DNA of 64,000 bases from Actinomyces sp. (GTDB lineage: Bacteria; Actinomycetota; Actinomycetes; Actinomycetales; Actinomycetaceae), in assembly GCA_022649165.1 (NCBI GenBank), contig JALCNR010000008.1, positions 50,208 through 114,207 of the forward strand, written 5' to 3'. How positions within the stretch are numbered: the stretch's first letter is position 1; every line of letters starts with the position of its first letter. Of the stretch, positions 1 to 7,239 are shown in pieces. Position numbers and translations under genes: made by a program. Under the pieces are notes generated by a model that saw only the letters and a list, made by a program, of their open reading frames with translations, made no database searches and was not told the origin of the DNA.

Positions 1-1
1 C

Positions 2-574
2 CGCCCCGACGCCCTCGTCGAGCCCGAGGAGGTCGCCCGCGCATTCGACGATCTCGAGGCCTCCGGCAAGGTCCTCCACTTCGGAGTCTCCAACCACACG
101 CCGCGCCAGATCGATCTCCTGCGCAAGTACGTGCGCCAGCCGATCGTGGCCAACCAGCTTCAGCTCTCCATCACCCACGAGCCGATCATCGCCCAGGGCC
201 TCGCCGCGAACATGGCCGGAGAACCGCAGTCGGCGACGCTCGACGGCGGGGGGATCGTCGACTACTGCCGCCTCAACGACATCACGATCCAGGCGTGGTC
301 CCCCTTCCAGGCCGGCTTCTTCAACGGCGTGTTCCTGGGCTCACCCGAGTACCCGGAGCTCAACAGGGCCATCGACCGCATGGCGGCCGCCCACCAGGTG
401 CCGCCCATGGCCATCGCCACCGCCTGGATCACCCGCCATCCCGCGCACATGCAGGTCGTGCTCGGCACGACCACCCCCCGGCGGGTGACCGAGGCCGCGC
501 AGGGATCCGACCTGGAGCTCACGCGGGCCGAGTGGTACGAGCTGTTCCGGACCTCCGGGCACCTCGTCCCCTGA
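2..574 (+). CDS. Aldo/keto reductase, 3' part (start lies before the window)
   Basis: The reading frame is open from base 2 to the TGA at 572-574, so only about the last 190 residues are present. The visible part has the strand and helix pattern of the second half of an aldo/keto reductase barrel. Near its start it reads GKVLHFGVSNH, the usual segment before the helix packing on the substrate pocket. It ends in the family's cofactor region, with a stretch on GTTTPRRVTEAAQ that fits the NADPH phosphate-binding loop. Family members reduce carbonyls with NADPH in the cytoplasm; this one most resembles the YdhF-type group, so the physiological substrate is unknown. The catalytic Asp-Tyr-Lys-His set lies mostly outside the window and cannot be checked. 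Confidence 0.85.
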   Translation, partial: RPDALVEPEEVARAFDDLEASGKVLHFGVSNHTPRQIDLLRKYVRQPIVANQLQLSITHEPIIAQGLAANMAGEPQSATLDGGGIVDYCRLNDITIQAWSPFQAGFFNGVFLGSPEYPELNRAIDRMAAAHQVPPMAIATAWITRHPAHMQVVLGTTTPRRVTEAAQGSDLELTRAEWYELFRTSGHLVP

Positions 575-674
575 GCCCTCGCCGGGGTCCTTCACGCCCT
601 CAGCGCGTCCGCGGGTTGGATGCGCCGCGCCAGATGATGATCCGCCTCCTGGCAGGCCAGCACGGCCGTCTGTA

Positions 675-695
675 CCGGGTCTCGGTCGAGACCGG
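675..695. repeat. Short inverted repeat between aldo/keto reductase and transpeptidase genes
   Basis: GGTCTC (678-683) and GAGACC (688-693) form a perfect 6-bp inverted repeat with a 4-base loop; one bulged G lets the flanking CCG/CGG pair too. It lies about 100 bp after the reductase stop and 70 bp before the transpeptidase start. It could be a weak terminator or an operator, and the sequence does not decide between them. Confidence 0.3.
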
Positions 696-752
696 CCTGT
701 CGGGCAAGACGGCTTGCCATGGCGCCGCGCGCCAGCCGCCCCCGCTCACCGT

Positions 753-765
753 TACCATCGATGCC
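753..765 (+). promoter_or_regulatory. Candidate leaderless promoter (-10) of the L,D-transpeptidase
   Basis: TACCAT at 753-758 fits the actinobacterial -10 pattern TANNNT. It is followed by 7 bases and then ATG at 766. Transcription would begin at or next to the start codon, and there is no Shine-Dalgarno sequence upstream. Confidence 0.5.
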
Positions 766-2220
766 ATGATGCGAACCCTGTCAACCCGGATGAAGTGGAT
801 CCTGGGGATCGTTGCGGGCCTGGTCGTCCTCGTCGCAGGGGCGACCGCCGGATACGCCGCCTACTTCGCCGACCGCGCGCTGCCGGGCGTCACGGTCGCC
901 GGGGTCGCGGTGACCGGCCAGACGCAGCAGGAGGTCGCCGACGCGCTCCGCCAGCGCGCCGAGGGCATCGCGGTCGCGGTCGACGTCGACGGGACGACGA
1001 CCACCGCCTCCCTGGCCGATCTGGGCGTCTCGGTGGACGCGGAGGCCACGGCGGCCGCCGCGTTCGAGCCCAACGCCTCCGTGGCCGGCCGCCTCCGCGC
1101 GCTCGTCTCCCACCGGGATGTCCCCGCCGTCGCGACGACGGACGAGGCGGCCCTCGCCTCCTTCGCCGACGGCCTCTCCGCCGCGGCCGGGACGCCCGTC
1201 CAGGATGCGACGGTCGCGCTCGCCGCGGACGGCACGTCCTTCCAAGCCACTCCCGCATCGCCCGGCATCCGCCTCGACGCCTCGCCCCTCGCCGACGCCG
1301 CCGGGACCGCCGCCTCCACCCTGGCCTCGCAGACGGTCGCCCTCCAACCCGAGGAGGTCCAGCCGGCTGTCACCACCGAGGACGCCCGGGCCGTCGCCGA
1401 CGCCGCCAACGCGCTCGTCGCCCTGGACGTCACGCTGACGGACGGCATCACCGACTTCACCGCCACTCCCGCCGACAAGGCCTCCTGGGTGACGATCCCC
1501 GCCCCGGGTGACGAGGGCGGCGCCGGCGCGTTGGGCACGCCGGCGTTCGACCGGGACAAGGTGGCCGCCTGGGTCCTCAAGACCGGCGAGTCCAGCAACG
1601 AGGATCCGGTGGCGGGCGTCAACAACGTGAACTCCCGCGGGGATGTCGTCTCGGTCGCCTCGGCCGGCGAACCCGGCTGGAAGGTCAGCAACGCGGATGT
1701 CGTCGCTCAGGCCGTCTTCGACTCGTTGAGCAAGGGGCAGTCGTTCTCCGGCGATTTCGACTACGACCGGGTCGAGCAGGAGTTCACCACGCAACTCATC
1801 GCCGACGGCGCGGAGAACCTGGTCTACCAAGCGGCTCCCGGCGAGAAGTGGATCGACATCGACCTGTCGAACTACACGGTGTCCGCCTACGAGGGCGCGA
1901 CGATCGTGCGCGGCCCGGTGCCCATGGTGCCCGGCATGCCCGGGCTGGAGACGGTGACCGGCACGTACCACGTCACCCGCCAGGTCGCCTCCGAGACGAT
2001 GCGGGGCAACGACCTGGACGGCACGCCCTATGTGACGCCGAACGTCCCCTGGGCGACGTACTTCTACAGCGGCTACGCACTCCACGGCGCGCCGTGGCGC
2101 ACTTCCTTCGGTTGGGGAGGGCCGGGCGGTTCCCACGGATGCGTGAACATGCCTGTGGACGAGGCGAAGTGGATCTACGACTGGGCCGAGATCGGCACCA
2201 CCGTTGTCAGCCACTACTGA
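766..2220 (+). CDS. L,D-transpeptidase (YkuD) with N-terminal membrane anchor and PG4-type repeats
   Basis: A 484-residue protein. Residues 9-35 are a single membrane segment after a short basic tail, so the rest is extracellular. Residues about 45-330 carry repeated sequence typical of the PG-binding-4 (DUF4396-like) module found in actinobacterial and firmicute Ldts, with VTVAGVAVTGQ near its start. The C-terminal about 130 residues are the YkuD catalytic domain, with HGAPW, then the signature SHGCVNMP carrying the catalytic cysteine and its histidine. The enzyme would form 3-3 cross-links in peptidoglycan or attach proteins to it. ATG 766 is chosen because of the abutting -10 element; ATG 769 and ATG 790 are alternatives. 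The stop overlaps the following GNAT start by 17 bases, suggesting coupling. Confidence 0.9.
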   Translation: MMRTLSTRMKWILGIVAGLVVLVAGATAGYAAYFADRALPGVTVAGVAVTGQTQQEVADALRQRAEGIAVAVDVDGTTTTASLADLGVSVDAEATAAAAFEPNASVAGRLRALVSHRDVPAVATTDEAALASFADGLSAAAGTPVQDATVALAADGTSFQATPASPGIRLDASPLADAAGTAASTLASQTVALQPEEVQPAVTTEDARAVADAANALVALDVTLTDGITDFTATPADKASWVTIPAPGDEGGAGALGTPAFDRDKVAAWVLKTGESSNEDPVAGVNNVNSRGDVVSVASAGEPGWKVSNADVVAQAVFDSLSKGQSFSGDFDYDRVEQEFTTQLIADGAENLVYQAAPGEKWIDIDLSNYTVSAYEGATIVRGPVPMVPGMPGLETVTGTYHVTRQVASETMRGNDLDGTPYVTPNVPWATYFYSGYALHGAPWRTSFGWGGPGGSHGCVNMPVDEAKWIYDWAEIGTTVVSHY

Positions 2221-2794
2221 GATCGTCGCCGTCACCGATCCCCGGCTGCCCGGGCTGCTCGCCGACGGCTGGCGGGTCGCCCACCGGTCGTGGGCGGCGC
2301 AGCTCGACGCCGATCGCGTGGACCGGGACGCCCTCGTCCGCATGGTCGGCGCGGCCACGCAGGGCGGGCGACGGACCATCCGCCCCCTTGCCGGCGAGGA
2401 CGTCCCCGCCGTGCTCGCCCTCGACCGGCTGACCCTCGGCGACTACCCCGGTGGCGATGCGACACGTCACCCGGCGCTCACTCCGGTGCGCGCCGCGCCG
2501 GGACCGCGCCGGTTCGGATCCGGGGTGTTCGACGAGGGCGGCCTGCTGCTGGCCATCACCTACGTCGACGTGAGTGCCGACGCGCGGGCGGAGACCGACT
2601 TCACGGTCGTGCGCCCGGGCCACCGGGGCCGAGGCCTGGGCCGGGCCGTCAAGGCGGCATCGGTGCTCGCCCTGCTCGAACGCCGCGTGCGCGTCTTCCG
2701 CACCGGCGGCGCCGCCGAGAACACGGCGATCATCGCGGTCAATCGCGCCCTCGGGTACGTGCGCGATGAGGAATGGGTGACGCTGGAGCGGTGA
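2204..2794 (+). CDS. GNAT-family N-acetyltransferase
   Basis: 196 residues from a TTG start that lies inside the end of the transpeptidase gene. The C-terminal half has the GNAT core: a strand TDFTVVRPGHRG, then the acetyl-CoA loop RGRGLG followed by a helix and AAENTAIIAVNRALGYV, the classic segment in which an Asn precedes the final beta strand. The N-terminal about 60 residues are less conserved and may form the acceptor site. The substrate is not deducible. TTG 2204 is the only start that keeps the whole domain; no in-frame ATG occurs before the core begins, so the overlap is probably real and implies co-expression with the cell-wall enzyme. Confidence 0.8.
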   Translation: MSATTEIVAVTDPRLPGLLADGWRVAHRSWAAQLDADRVDRDALVRMVGAATQGGRRTIRPLAGEDVPAVLALDRLTLGDYPGGDATRHPALTPVRAAPGPRRFGSGVFDEGGLLLAITYVDVSADARAETDFTVVRPGHRGRGLGRAVKAASVLALLERRVRVFRTGGAAENTAIIAVNRALGYVRDEEWVTLER

Positions 2795-2893
2795 TCGGGG
2801 ATCCGGAGAACCGGTGGCGCGCCGACGGCCTGTCACCGCCGGTCACCAACTGCAGCAGCGACACCGTCCTCTTATTGAACAGCTCGAGGCTCA

Positions 2894-3118
2894 GGCATCG
2901 ATGGGGATCGCCACGGTGTTCCGGACCTGCCGGAGCATGACCGGGCCCACGTCGCCGATCCGCGCGCTCACCCGCGTCGTGGCAACAGAGCGGATGTGCT
3001 GGCACTGCGCGGCGGAGACGGAGCCGAGCCCGTTGTGCTTATCGGGTTCGACGACGTCACCCAGCGTCAGCATCGAGCCAGGCGAGTTCATCGCCGCGCA
3101 GCGGGGCGGAAAGATCAC
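2894..3118 (-). pseudogene. MazF/PemK-type toxin, C-terminal remnant
   Basis: The minus-strand frame encodes about 75 residues from a GTG at 3118. It contains DVVEPDKHNGLGSVSAAQCQ and then HIRSVATTRVSARIGDVG, ending in VRNTVAIPID. This matches the second half of MazF/PemK ribonucleases: the strand after the substrate loop, the conserved (I/V)R(S/T)V motif, the R-I-G turn, and the last helix. The first half, with the RG(E/D)(I/V) strand and the conserved RP(A/V) region, is missing, so the protein should be inactive. The 42-residue frame that starts at 3185 overlaps it and may be the remnant of the antitoxin. Confidence 0.5.
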
Positions 3119-3185
3119 TCCCGATGGTTTCCTGTTCGAGCAGCCGCGTCGCGCGGGAGACGGTGTCGGTCAACGTCTCGCTCAT
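3057..3185 (-). CDS. 42-residue ORF upstream of the MazF relic; possible antitoxin remnant
   Basis: ATG at 3185 opens a 42-codon frame (begins MSETLTDTVSRATRLLEQET) that stops at 3057, inside the MazF remnant but in another frame. TAGCAT at 3197-3192 followed by 6 bases gives the leaderless promoter pattern seen elsewhere in the window. The N-terminal part could form an amphipathic helix. Position and overlap fit the antitoxin half of a type II pair whose 3' end was fused to the toxin tail by an internal deletion, but I do not recognise the sequence itself. Confidence 0.35.
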   Translation of the reverse strand: MSETLTDTVSRATRLLEQETIGSDLSAPLRGDELAWLDADAG

Positions 3186-3303
3186 GCTCCCATGCTAGGA
3201 GGTGTCAACATCCTGGTTCACACCTCGAGGACGCCGGTCGTCCTGAAGCGGACATCTTCGTCCCGCAGCCGCTGCTCGGGCAGGATGGCCGCATAGAGTT
3301 CCT

Positions 3304-3657
3304 TTCAAACTGTCCGGCACGGCTCGCGCTCGGCGCGGTCCTCGCCCTGTCGGCGGCGACGGCTCTGACGGGATGCTTCCCGGATGGGCAGAGCGCTCAA
3401 AATGTCAGGGAGCGTTTCGACTTGATGACGCAGATCCCGGCCGACGCGCACGGAGACGCCGCCGTCGAGGCCCGGGGACCGGGCCCCGGAGGACCTCGGT
3501 ATTCTGGAACCGAACGATCTGGGGGCGTCGGGGAAGGCGCAGACGATGTTCGCATTCACCGCGGCCTCCGTCGACGCGGCCGGAGAGCACATCGTGACAT
3601 GCTCTCTCGGGGCCGACGCCCTGCTCCTGCTGTTCGAGCCCGAGGCCGGATAGTCCA
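3304..3657 (+). pseudogene. Frameshifted lipoprotein gene without a start codon
   Basis: One frame gives a lipoprotein signal: LALGAVLALSAATALTGC with a clear lipobox LTGC, then FPDGQSAQNVRERFDLMTQI. Around 3470 the coherent reading moves to another frame (PEDLGILEPNDLGASGKAQ, then MFAFTAASVDAAGEHIVTC) and ends at a TAG at 3655-3657. No ATG, GTG or TTG lies in frame within reach of the signal peptide. Missing start plus frameshift indicate a broken gene for a small secreted lipoprotein of unknown role. Confidence 0.45.
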
Positions 3658-3846
3658 GGGCGACCAGCACCTTGGCTCCTTCGCCGACCCGGGCACACCG
3701 AGCGCCGCGCTGGGCGCACACGGAACGCTGCGGTTCGGCGCCCGGAAGGACCACGATAGTCGTGTCCTCCGTCATATTTCTGAGAGAGTGTGGATATGGT
3801 CGATCGTCCGCGGCCAGATGCCTGTGGGGGTGGGGACACTTGAGGC

Positions 3847-5655
3847 ATGCACATGATCCAGGCGGAGCTCACCGCCCCACTCTCCCGTGAGGGGGCTGGG
3901 GACACGGTGACGCATGGTCCGGATCGGAACCTCCGGGATGACGGGTCCGCGGGCGCGGCTCTGCGGTGGGTGCGCCGCTTGGCCGACGGGGACCGGCTCG
4001 CCGCTCTGAACGATCAGGCCCTGGTGGCTGATCTTCGCGCCCTGGAAGAGGTTGGGAGGCTGGTAGACGCGGGACGGATGTTCGCCGCGGGCCTCATCGC
4101 CCAACGCTCCGACACCTCACGAGGCTCCCAACGGTTGTGCGCGCGTGAGGGGTTCACAAGACCGGAGGACATGATCTCCCAGGTGACGGGCGCCTCTGCC
4201 CGCGTGGTGAGGGAGCGGATCCGCCAGGCCGAGCCCCTCCAACCGCGATCGGGCGGCACCGACGGCTGGGCGACCGCGCCGGACAGGGAACCGGGCGGCG
4301 ATACCGCCGGTGAGACCGATGCCCGTGGAACAGCCGACCCCGGTGGCTCGGTCCCGTTCCCCCTCCTGCGTCGGGCGGTCCGCGCCGGGCTCCTCTCCCC
4401 GGAGACGGCCGGCGTCATCACCCAGGCGCTGCGCCCCGCTCTCGACCGCGGCACCCCCCTCGTCCGCGTCGCCGAGGGAGAACGCGCGCTCCTCGTCGCC
4501 GCCCTGGGCCGCGACACCGTCACTGACCAGGCCCGTTGGGAGGTGTTCGGCACCAGCGACTCCGAGGGCGTCCGGACCCTTCTCGACGAGGCCCGCCGAT
4601 CCGGCACCCAGGTGCGGGCGGCCAGCCTCGGACAGCTGGCGCGCCTGGCCCGCTCCTGGCAGCGCCTCCTCATCCAAGAGGCCGACCACGCTGCCGGTCA
4701 GACCGGGATCGAGCGTGCACGCGCAGGGCGCCGGCGCGTTGAGGCACGGCGCTTCCTCACGGTCCTCCCCCTTCAGGAGGGCACCCGCCGCGTGGAGGGA
4801 GAACTCCTGCCCGAGATCGCCTCCCAACTAGAGCGCCTTCTCGACGCCTATCTCAACCCCCGGACCGACGAGACGGCCCACGGAGCATCTGCTCCCGCAG
4901 GCATGGCGCCCGAGGGCACACCCGACTCGCGATCTCCCGGTCAGAAGCGCCACGATGCCTTCGCCGGGGTCCTCACGCTCGCCGCCGGTGTGCCTGAGAT
5001 GCCGCTCATGGGAGGGGCGGCGCCCACTCTGGTCGTCACCGTCGCCGCCGACCAGCTCGGCGATCCGTGCGGTGTGGCGTTCCTACAGGGTTCCCACAGC
5101 GAACCAGACTCCCCCACCGACATCCACACCGCCCACCACACCGGGTGCGCGGGAGCCATCCAGAGGATCCTGACGAATGACGAGGGCCGGATCCTGGGGG
5201 TGAGCGCTCCCCAGCGGGTCTTCACCGCCCACCAGCGCCGAGCCATCGCCACTCGCGACGGCGGCTGCATCATCCCCGGCTGCACCGTGCCGGCCACGTG
5301 GTGCGAGGTGCATCACGTCACCGAATGGGCCCGCGGCGGCCCCACCCACACAGACAACGGCGTCACCCTGTGCTGGCACCACCACCGCTGCCTTGACACG
5401 CTCGACTGGCAGATCCGGATGGACAACGGCATCCCCTGTGTGAGGCCACCCGCCTCGATCGACCCCGACCGGCGGTGGGTTCCCGCCCAGACCAGCCTCC
5501 ACCGCACCTTCATCCAACTCGCCCACCAACGCGGATCGCCTCCACCCGCATCCGGCGGCACGGGACCGCCGCATCCACCGGGCATCCCCGGTCACCGGGG
5601 GCTCCCGGGCAGCGTCCCGCCCGACCAGGACCCGCTTGTCGCGTCGACCGAGTGA
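3847..5655 (+). CDS. DUF222 / HNH endonuclease domain protein (13E12 repeat family)
   Basis: 602 residues. The N-terminal about 370 residues are the helical, Arg/Ala-rich DUF222 region of the actinobacterial 13E12 family. The C-terminal HNH nuclease starts near residue 470 with RDGGCIIPGCTVPATWCEVHH, continues through EWARGGPTHTDNG and ends LCWHHHRCLD. The metal-binding His pair is at about 489-490, the structural Asn at about 503 and the last His near 513; paired cysteines suggest a zinc knuckle. The catalytic set therefore looks complete. The family is multicopy and often behaves like a selfish or dispersed repeat. The stop codon falls inside the first unit of a downstream tandem array (5641-5800). 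The gene sits beside decayed genes, which fits a mobile origin. Function is otherwise unknown. Confidence 0.85.
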   Translation: MHMIQAELTAPLSREGAGDTVTHGPDRNLRDDGSAGAALRWVRRLADGDRLAALNDQALVADLRALEEVGRLVDAGRMFAAGLIAQRSDTSRGSQRLCAREGFTRPEDMISQVTGASARVVRERIRQAEPLQPRSGGTDGWATAPDREPGGDTAGETDARGTADPGGSVPFPLLRRAVRAGLLSPETAGVITQALRPALDRGTPLVRVAEGERALLVAALGRDTVTDQARWEVFGTSDSEGVRTLLDEARRSGTQVRAASLGQLARLARSWQRLLIQEADHAAGQTGIERARAGRRRVEARRFLTVLPLQEGTRRVEGELLPEIASQLERLLDAYLNPRTDETAHGASAPAGMAPEGTPDSRSPGQKRHDAFAGVLTLAAGVPEMPLMGGAAPTLVVTVAADQLGDPCGVAFLQGSHSEPDSPTDIHTAHHTGCAGAIQRILTNDEGRILGVSAPQRVFTAHQRRAIATRDGGCIIPGCTVPATWCEVHHVTEWARGGPTHTDNGVTLCWHHHRCLDTLDWQIRMDNGIPCVRPPASIDPDRRWVPAQTSLHRTFIQLAHQRGSPPPASGGTGPPHPPGIPGHRGLPGSVPPDQDPLVASTE

Positions 5656-5800
5656 CCTGTTGCCGACCGAGTGACCGGTTTGATCCGCAGGGCGACCTGT
5701 CTGTCGACAAGGCGACCAGTCTGGTCCACAGGATGATGGGCGTGGCCAGCCGGGTGACCAGCATGTCCCACCGGATGAACTGCGCGCCCGCCGGATGACT
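5641..5800. repeat. Degenerate tandem array, about eight units of 19-21 bp
   Basis: The core G(A/G/T)(T/C)GAC recurs with its TGA or CGA at 5653, 5672, 5693, 5713, 5734, 5755, 5776 and 5796, so spacings are 19, 21, 20, 21, 21, 21 and 20 bp. An approximate unit is GTCCACAGGATGACCAGTC. Units have drifted but the phase is kept over 160 bp. The first unit contains the stop codon of the HNH gene. There are no unique spacers, so this is not a CRISPR. Confidence 0.7.
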
Positions 5801-5809
5801 CGCTCGCCG

Positions 5810-6688
5810 TCAGTCCGGGCGGCGCGCGACCACGGAGAAGGTCAGGGGGATCCGGGGCGATCCCTCGGGGAGCGCCCAGCCATCCGGGGTGGCGACCATG
5901 CCCTCGATCGGCGCCCAGTCCATGACGGGATGCTCGCCCAGCGCCTCGATCGCCAATCCCGCGTCGCGCAGCGCGGTGACGACCTCGCTGAGGTCGTGAC
6001 GCCACTCGTGGTTCGTCGTGTGCGCGATCGTGGCGGGCCCGTCGGTGTAGGAGCCGGGGGCCTCGTAGACGTTCTCACCACCGCCGCTCAGGTAGTCCTC
6101 GGTGATCGTCAACGACGAGTAGTCCAGCGCCCCCAGGAGCGGATGGTCGTCGCGGATCATGAACACGCCGCCCGGCTCGAGCAGCTCGGCGATGGAACGC
6201 GCCCACTCCCGCAGGCCAGGCAGCCACACGATCGTCCCCGTGCTCGTCACCACCACATCGAAGCGGCGACGGATGACGCGGGAGGCGAAGCGCGCGTCGC
6301 CCTCGACGAACGTGATGGTCCCCGGCGCCGCGCCGGCGCGCGCCGCGATCCCGCGGGCATGCCGCAGCGAGTTCGGCGAGAAATCCAGACCGTGGACGTC
6401 GCGCGCGCCCAGACGCCACCACGACACGGTGTCGGTGCCGATGTGGCACTGGAGATGCAGCAGGCTCGCTCCCCTCACCGACCCGCCTGGAAGGTGCGGC
6501 GACAGCACAGCGAGATCGCGCCGGACCACATCGCTGATCCGATGTGGATCGGCGACGAACCCGTCGACGTCGTAGAACCGGGAGGCCGCGTGCACCTCGG
6601 CGCGGTCGTCCCAGTTCGCCCGGTTGTCACCCAGCGCTCGGGAGCAGGCGCCGTCGGGCGCGAGCTCCCGGTGCTGATCATCGCTCAT
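5810..6688 (-). CDS. Class I SAM-dependent methyltransferase
   Basis: 292 residues. The N-terminus (NRANWDDRAEVHA) is followed at about residues 72-85 by motif I, LLHLQCHIGTDT, the SAM-binding glycine loop in the variant form common to this uncharacterised actinobacterial and firmicute clade. Then come the acidic second strand VHGLDFS, VEGDARFAS, and motif IV FDVVVTSTGTIVWLP. The C-terminal third is a mixed alpha/beta cap that probably forms the acceptor site; the acceptor is unknown. ATG 6688 is supported by a -10 element TAGGGT (6700-6695) exactly 6 bases upstream. The gene is divergent from the DUF5680 gene; their start codons are only 44 bp apart. Confidence 0.85.
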   Translation of the reverse strand: MSDDQHRELAPDGACSRALGDNRANWDDRAEVHAASRFYDVDGFVADPHRISDVVRRDLAVLSPHLPGGSVRGASLLHLQCHIGTDTVSWWRLGARDVHGLDFSPNSLRHARGIAARAGAAPGTITFVEGDARFASRVIRRRFDVVVTSTGTIVWLPGLREWARSIAELLEPGGVFMIRDDHPLLGALDYSSLTITEDYLSGGGENVYEAPGSYTDGPATIAHTTNHEWRHDLSEVVTALRDAGLAIEALGEHPVMDWAPIEGMVATPDGWALPEGSPRIPLTFSVVARRPD

Positions 6689-6732
6689 ACGCCCACCCTA
6701 GGGGACGCCGTCCGCCTCCTACACTGTCCGTC
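6689..6732. promoter_or_regulatory. Back-to-back leaderless promoters for methyltransferase (-) and DUF5680 gene (+)
   Basis: Within 44 bp lie TAGGGT on the minus strand (6700-6695, 6 bases before ATG 6688) and TACACT on the plus strand (6720-6725, 7 bases before ATG 6733). Each -10-like element sits where transcription would start at the A of the start codon. The two promoters must overlap in their upstream parts, so the genes may compete for polymerase. Confidence 0.5.
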
Positions 6733-7215
6733 ATGACCAGCGTCGACATCGACGGCCTCCGCCGGTTCCTCGTCCGCGCCAAGCGAGCCACCTACGCGGA
6801 CCCGGGCGCCGCCCAGGCGCCGCCGCTGCGCCCCGGCTCCCACGACTACGACTACGGCGACGGGCCCTGGATCTACCGCGACACCTACATCGGCCAACTC
6901 CGGTTCATCGGGGAGGAGGTCGTCCACCGCCGCGAGCAGAGCGGAGACGAGCGGCCCGTGTGGGCGATGAACTACCTGGGCGTCTCGCTGGTTCCCGAGA
7001 CCGCTGCGGAGGTGTACGAGCGCGTGCTCAGCCCCGCTCTGCTCGACCCCGACGCCGCCGTCCCCGTGCGCGGCCCCGCGGTCCTCGACGTCGGGGACTG
7101 GCGCTACACCTTCACCGCGCAGGGAGATCTCGCCCAATTCAGCGGGGAGGAGCGGATTCTCGCCGGAGGCCGTCTGGTCTACCGCCTCCTGTGCCACGGC
7201 GGGCTCGTCGTCTAG
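6733..7215 (+). CDS. DUF5680 domain protein
   Basis: 160 residues, essentially one DUF5680 domain. Visible hallmarks are LRRFLVRAKRATYA at the N-terminus, RPGSHDYDYGDG, YRDTYIGQLRFIGEEVVH, WAMNYLGV and the C-terminal YTFTAQGDLAQFSGEERI followed by YRLLCHGG. The domain is often found alone or fused to transcription-factor-like or helix-turn-helix proteins; its biochemical role is unknown. No signal peptide or membrane segment is seen, so it should be cytoplasmic. The start is fixed by the abutting -10 element TACACT. Confidence 0.8.
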   Translation: MTSVDIDGLRRFLVRAKRATYADPGAAQAPPLRPGSHDYDYGDGPWIYRDTYIGQLRFIGEEVVHRREQSGDERPVWAMNYLGVSLVPETAAEVYERVLSPALLDPDAAVPVRGPAVLDVGDWRYTFTAQGDLAQFSGEERILAGGRLVYRLLCHGGLVV

Positions 7216-7239
7216 ACGTAGCCGCGCCCGGCGGAGGCG

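Larger units (their letters stand above)
2795..3846. other. 1.05-kb region of decayed genes
   Basis: No intact gene of ordinary length is convincing here. What can be read is (i) a minus-strand relic of a MazF-type toxin-antitoxin pair at 2894-3185; (ii) a minus-strand frame ending at 3218 that gives a protein-like tail (LYAAILPEQRLRDEDVRF) but is interrupted by a stop just upstream; and (iii) a plus-strand lipoprotein gene without a start and with a frameshift at 3304-3654. The clustering of three broken genes beside an HNH nuclease gene suggests a site of repeated insertion and deletion. Confidence 0.55.

Noticed and set aside
781..2379. Long minus-strand open frame across the transpeptidase gene
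   Set aside because: Antisense shadow in GC-rich DNA; composition is Arg/Gly/Val/Asp-rich with no family resemblance, while the plus strand has clear YkuD motifs.
5641..5800. Repeat array as a CRISPR
   Set aside because: Units are 19-21 bp, contiguous and drifting, without unique spacers; no cas genes in the window.
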